Of a stretch of 26,200 nt of DNA, positions 23,772 to 26,200 are shown piece after piece; the first letter of the stretch is position 1; each line of letters begins with the position of its first letter. The notes below the pieces were generated by a model. The model was not told where the DNA came from. It searched no databases and was given only the letters and a program-made list of their open reading frames with translations. This stretch comes from an uncultured Sutterella sp. Lineage in GTDB: Bacteria; Pseudomonadota; Gammaproteobacteria; Burkholderiales; Burkholderiaceae_F. A program made the position numbers and the translations under genes. The stretch is taken from NCBI GenBank assembly GCA_900542195.1, contig UQNA01000039.1:1-26200 (forward strand), in the 5' to 3' direction.

Positions 23772-25574
23772 TTGGACACGACAAAATTCCAGAAAGAGCC
23801 TTTACGGCGACTGTTTTCCTATCTGCCCCCATATAAGTGGCTTATTGGAGCGGCGTTGATTTCCATGATCGTCTCGGCCTCGACCTCTCCCTTGATGGCG
23901 ATGCTTTTAGGAAAACTGACAGACTTAGGCTTCTACGAAAAGAACGGTTTGGTAGCCATTTGGGCTCCGTTGGCACTGATCGGTATTTCTGTTCTTCACG
24001 GTGCAGGTCAGTTCGGCAGCAACTATCTTCTGCAAAAAGTTTCTCAGTCCGTCCTGCTGCAAGTGCGTACGGAGATGTTTGAGAAAATGATTCATTGGCC
24101 CGATGAGACCGTTCAGAAAGAATCTTCAGGCCGAGTCATTTCGAGATACGTCAATGAAGCAAGCCAAGCTCTGAGCAGTGCTTCTGAAGTTCTGACTGTA
24201 ATGATTCGCGACTCTCTGCAGGTTATCGGTTTGTTGTTCCTGCTTCTTTGGCATAACTGGCAGCTGACGGCTGTAACTTTGGTGGTCGGACCTTTCCTTA
24301 TTCTTATTCTTAAAGCCGTCAGCACAAGAATGAAGAAACTTCAGACTACAAACCAGCAGACTTTCGGTGTCATGATTTCTCTTCTGACGGAAATTTATCA
24401 GGCCGAGAGACTGGTTAAGATTTATAACGCTTACAAGTTCGAAGAAGAAAGATTTTCTCACGTAAACCGAATGCTCAAGGGTTTAGCCATTAAGAGTAAG
24501 GTTGTTCAAAGTCTTGGTACACCGCTGACGCAAATTGTGAGCATGATTGGTGTGGCCGTGGTGGTATTCGTCGCTCTTATTCAGGCTCAGCAGAACATGC
24601 TTAGCTTCTCTGAGTTCGTTACTTATATTTCCGCTATGCTCTTAATGCTTCCTGCTATTAAGAAGCTTGCCAACTTGAACGGCAATATTGCCAGAATGTC
24701 TGCAGCGGCAGCCAGCTTGTATGAAATGATGGACATTCCGACTGAAAAGGATCCCGGAGACAGAGAAATCGGCAGAATTAAGGGCGATGTAGAGTTTAAG
24801 AACATTTCTTATAAGTATCCGAGCGCCGAGCAGCCGTCTTTGACTAACTTTAATCTCAAAGTTAAAGCAGGCCAGATGGTTGCCCTCGTAGGTGCTTCCG
24901 GGGCCGGTAAGACAACGGTGATTAACCTTATCCCACGCTTTTTGGTTCCGAACAGCGGAGAAATTCTTTTTGACGGCATATCTCAAAATCAGCTGACATT
25001 AAAGAGCATCAGAGACCAGATTGCCTTGGTAACGCAAGACGTCGTTTTATTTGACGATACGATTGCTGCCAACATTGCTTATGGGGCAGGAGAAAACGCA
25101 ACCGAGGAGCAGATTATTCAGGCTGCAAAAGCTGCTTATCTGATGCCTTTGATTGAAAGTCTTCCCGAAGGGGTGAACACGGTTATCGGCGAAAGAGGTT
25201 CTAAATTGTCCGGCGGACAAAAACAGAGAGTCTCCATTGCCAGAGCTTTATTGAAGAACGCACCGATTCTGTTGTTAGACGAAGCTACCAGTGCGTTGGA
25301 TACAGAAAGCGAAAAATATATTCAGGCTTCTTTGGAAGAGCTTCAGCAAGGCCGTACAAGCTTTGTTGTGGCTCACCGTCTTTCCACAATTGTTAACGCA
25401 GATATGATTGTTGTTTTGGACAACGGTGCGATTGTTGAGTGCGGTACGCATTTCGAACTTTTAGAGAAGGGCGGACATTATGCTCATCTCTATAACATTC
25501 AATTCAATGACAAATCAGCTCATGAGGCTAAGGAAGCCAGCGCTCATGACGCTTCAGCAAAGTCCAGCGATTAA
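23772..25574 (+). CDS. msbA: Lipid A export ABC transporter, MsbA type
   Basis: The protein flips lipid A-core across the inner membrane using ATP. The 600 residues are one half-transporter. Six membrane segments span about 22-305. The ATPase domain (about 338-580) has Walker A GASGAGKT (374-381), signature LSGGQ (479-483), Walker B ILLLDE (499-504) and switch His535. The start is TTG 23772, with GAGGAA just upstream; the first in-frame ATG falls inside the first membrane helix, so TTG is needed. The last 20 residues form a hydrophilic Ala/Ser/His/Asp/Lys tail (SAHEAKEASAHDASAKSSD) not expected in E. coli MsbA (582 residues). The divergent GT9 gene supports an LPS role. Related multidrug exporters are the alternative. 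Confidence 0.9.
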   Translation: MDTTKFQKEPLRRLFSYLPPYKWLIGAALISMIVSASTSPLMAMLLGKLTDLGFYEKNGLVAIWAPLALIGISVLHGAGQFGSNYLLQKVSQSVLLQVRTEMFEKMIHWPDETVQKESSGRVISRYVNEASQALSSASEVLTVMIRDSLQVIGLLFLLLWHNWQLTAVTLVVGPFLILILKAVSTRMKKLQTTNQQTFGVMISLLTEIYQAERLVKIYNAYKFEEERFSHVNRMLKGLAIKSKVVQSLGTPLTQIVSMIGVAVVVFVALIQAQQNMLSFSEFVTYISAMLLMLPAIKKLANLNGNIARMSAAAASLYEMMDIPTEKDPGDREIGRIKGDVEFKNISYKYPSAEQPSLTNFNLKVKAGQMVALVGASGAGKTTVINLIPRFLVPNSGEILFDGISQNQLTLKSIRDQIALVTQDVVLFDDTIAANIAYGAGENATEEQIIQAAKAAYLMPLIESLPEGVNTVIGERGSKLSGGQKQRVSIARALLKNAPILLLDEATSALDTESEKYIQASLEELQQGRTSFVVAHRLSTIVNADMIVVLDNGAIVECGTHFELLEKGGHYAHLYNIQFNDKSAHEAKEASAHDASAKSSD

Positions 25575-25594
25575 TTTCCGTGCTTTGTTTTAAT

Positions 25595-25624
25595 TGGCGA
25601 AAGCTGCTTCGGCGGCTTTCGCCA
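25595..25624 (+). terminator. Stable UUCG hairpin after msbA
   Basis: TGGCGAAAGC pairs with GCTTTCGCCA over 10 bp. The stem continues through TGC/GCG to a C-TTCG-G tetraloop, for 13 pairs in all. The following ATTTCCT is a poor T-run, so termination may be partial or the hairpin may protect the 3' end. Confidence 0.6.
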
Positions 25625-25633
25625 TTTCCTCAG

Positions 25634-25682
25634 ACGGACAATGCCGTTCATGTAACGGAATGAAAATTCCGTAATGCGGAAT
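25634..25682 (+). repeat. Overlapping complementary segments with two alternative folds
   Basis: Segments CCGTT (25644-25648), AACGGAAT (25654-25661), ATTCCGT (25666-25672) and CGGAAT (25677-25682) can pair 1:2 with 3:4, or 2:3. The 2:3 pairing gives a 7-bp stem with a GAAA tetraloop. ACGG at 25634-25637 adds a further partner. The complementarity is seen; a switching role is speculative. Confidence 0.4.
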
Positions 25683-25718
25683 TGCAGCTACGTAAATTGA
25701 AAATTTTTTCTTCTAAAA

Positions 25719-25748
25719 TTCAAGAATTCTTGTTTTTTTGTGTATAAA
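25719..25748 (+). promoter_or_regulatory. Possible DASS-gene promoter with a 12-bp palindrome
   Basis: TATAAA (25743-25748) is a fair -10; TTCAAG (25719-25724), 18 bases upstream, is a weak -35. The perfect palindrome CAAGAATTCTTG (25721-25732) overlaps the -35 and could be an operator. Confidence 0.42.
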
Positions 25749-25764
25749 TACTGAAGTTGGTTTC

Positions 25765-25794
25765 ATTAAGTTTCATTTAGCAGAGAAACTTAAT
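25765..25794 (+). promoter_or_regulatory. 10-bp inverted repeat in the DASS-gene leader
   Basis: ATTAAGTTTC (25765-25774) and GAAACTTAAT (25785-25794) are perfect complements with a 10-nt loop. It lies just after the predicted transcription start and 35 bases before the ATG. The left arm overlaps a TTTCATT direct repeat (25761 and 25771). Hairpin or operator cannot be distinguished by eye. Confidence 0.5.
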
Positions 25795-25829
25795 TGAATT
25801 TGTTGCTTCATCTTAAATCAGGAGCTCCT

Positions 25830-26200
25830 ATGGAGAATACGACACAAATGGGAACCTTTTCGAGAAATTCGAAAAGATTCGCCCTTATATTTGCGCCGCT
25901 TCTTGCCCTGTTGTTGTACTTCGTGTTGCCTGACTCCTACGTTGACGGAGCAGGTAAGGTAGTCACAATTACCCATTCAGCAAAAGCATGTTTAGCCATT
26001 CTCTTGTGGATGGCTCTTTGGTGGTTTACCGAAACAGTTCCTATTGCGGTAACGGCTCTTCTGCCAATCATTCTTTATCCATTGTGCGACGTTACCACAC
26101 TGGCTAAAACTTTAATTCCTTATGCTTCCGACACTATCTACCTCTTCTTAGGCGGTTTCCTGTTGGGCCTGCCCCACACGGCCACTTACTTCGGGCAGCA
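25830..26200 (+). CDS. DASS-family (SLC13-like) carboxylate carrier, N-terminal part
   Basis: About 123 residues are visible before the window ends. A basic cytoplasmic lead (FSRNSKRF) is followed by a first membrane segment (FALIFAPLLALLLYFVLP). Next come the family's LLWMALWWFTETVPIAVTALLPIILYP block, then SDTIYLFLGGFLLG. These mark the divalent anion:sodium symporter family, which imports dicarboxylates, citrate or sulfate. AGGAG sits five bases before ATG 25830 within the palindrome AGGAGCTCCT. The last ten residues after GGFLLG (LPHTATYFGQ) are not what I expect for the family, and the final 35 bases are GC-rich compared with their surroundings. Confidence 0.85.
   Translation, partial: MENTTQMGTFSRNSKRFALIFAPLLALLLYFVLPDSYVDGAGKVVTITHSAKACLAILLWMALWWFTETVPIAVTALLPIILYPLCDVTTLAKTLIPYASDTIYLFLGGFLLGLPHTATYFGQ

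Overview
The window reads as chromosomal DNA from an AT-leaning betaproteobacterium. A gut Sutterellaceae (Parasutterella/Sutterella-like) genome is my best guess. The grounds are the mltD / yafS-like methyltransferase / rnhA synteny, nadK-recN linkage, FabI, MsbA plus a GT9 glycosyltransferase (Gram-negative envelope), and several dicarboxylate or amino-acid type carriers with no sugar transporter. The genus is inference, not proven here. Both window ends cut through a gene.

Layout. 1-1041 (-): secreted C69 dipeptidase, truncated at the window edge. 1386-7660 (-): a co-directional block transcribed mltD, fabI, DUF423 membrane protein, unknown 231-residue protein, nadK, recN. The last five are tightly packed or overlapping. 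7752-9102 (+): YafS-like methyltransferase, rnhA and tRNA-Val(CAC); the gloB and dnaQ genes often found beside these are absent. 9226-12413: an accessory-looking stretch with a stand-alone DdrB-like ParB-superfamily protein (+) converging on umuDC (-). This UmuD carries an extra N-terminal DNA-binding-like domain, and a 23-bp near-palindrome lies upstream of it. 12698-13972 (-): DcuC-family carrier. 14240-15360 (+): two tandem DIP1984-family genes of unknown function, each with a related 47-nt leader. 15361-15809: no gene, but several inverted repeats. 15810-17486 (+): AspT/YidE-family transporter. 17571-19251 (+): gltX, then tRNA-Ala(GGC) and tRNA-Glu(TTC) behind their own promoter. 19329-20102 (+): alpha/beta hydrolase. 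20340-21722 (-): second DcuC-family carrier. 21833-23690 (-): EamA permease and GT9 glycosyltransferase, divergent from msbA (23772-25574, +). 25830-26200 (+): start of a DASS-family carrier behind a structured leader.

How it fits together. Secreted dipeptidase plus DcuC, AspT-like and DASS-like carriers suggests a lifestyle built on peptides, amino acids and C4-dicarboxylates; substrates are inferred from family only. mltD, fabI, the GT9 enzyme and msbA serve envelope synthesis. recN and umuDC serve DNA damage repair and tolerance. gltX sits beside the gene for its own tRNA substrate.

Most worth a second look: the UmuD fusion with its candidate operator, the orphan DdrB-like ParB protein beside a tRNA, the DIP1984 duplication with conserved leader, and the structured leaders before the AspT-like and DASS genes. 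I saw no CRISPR array, insertion sequence or intact prophage.
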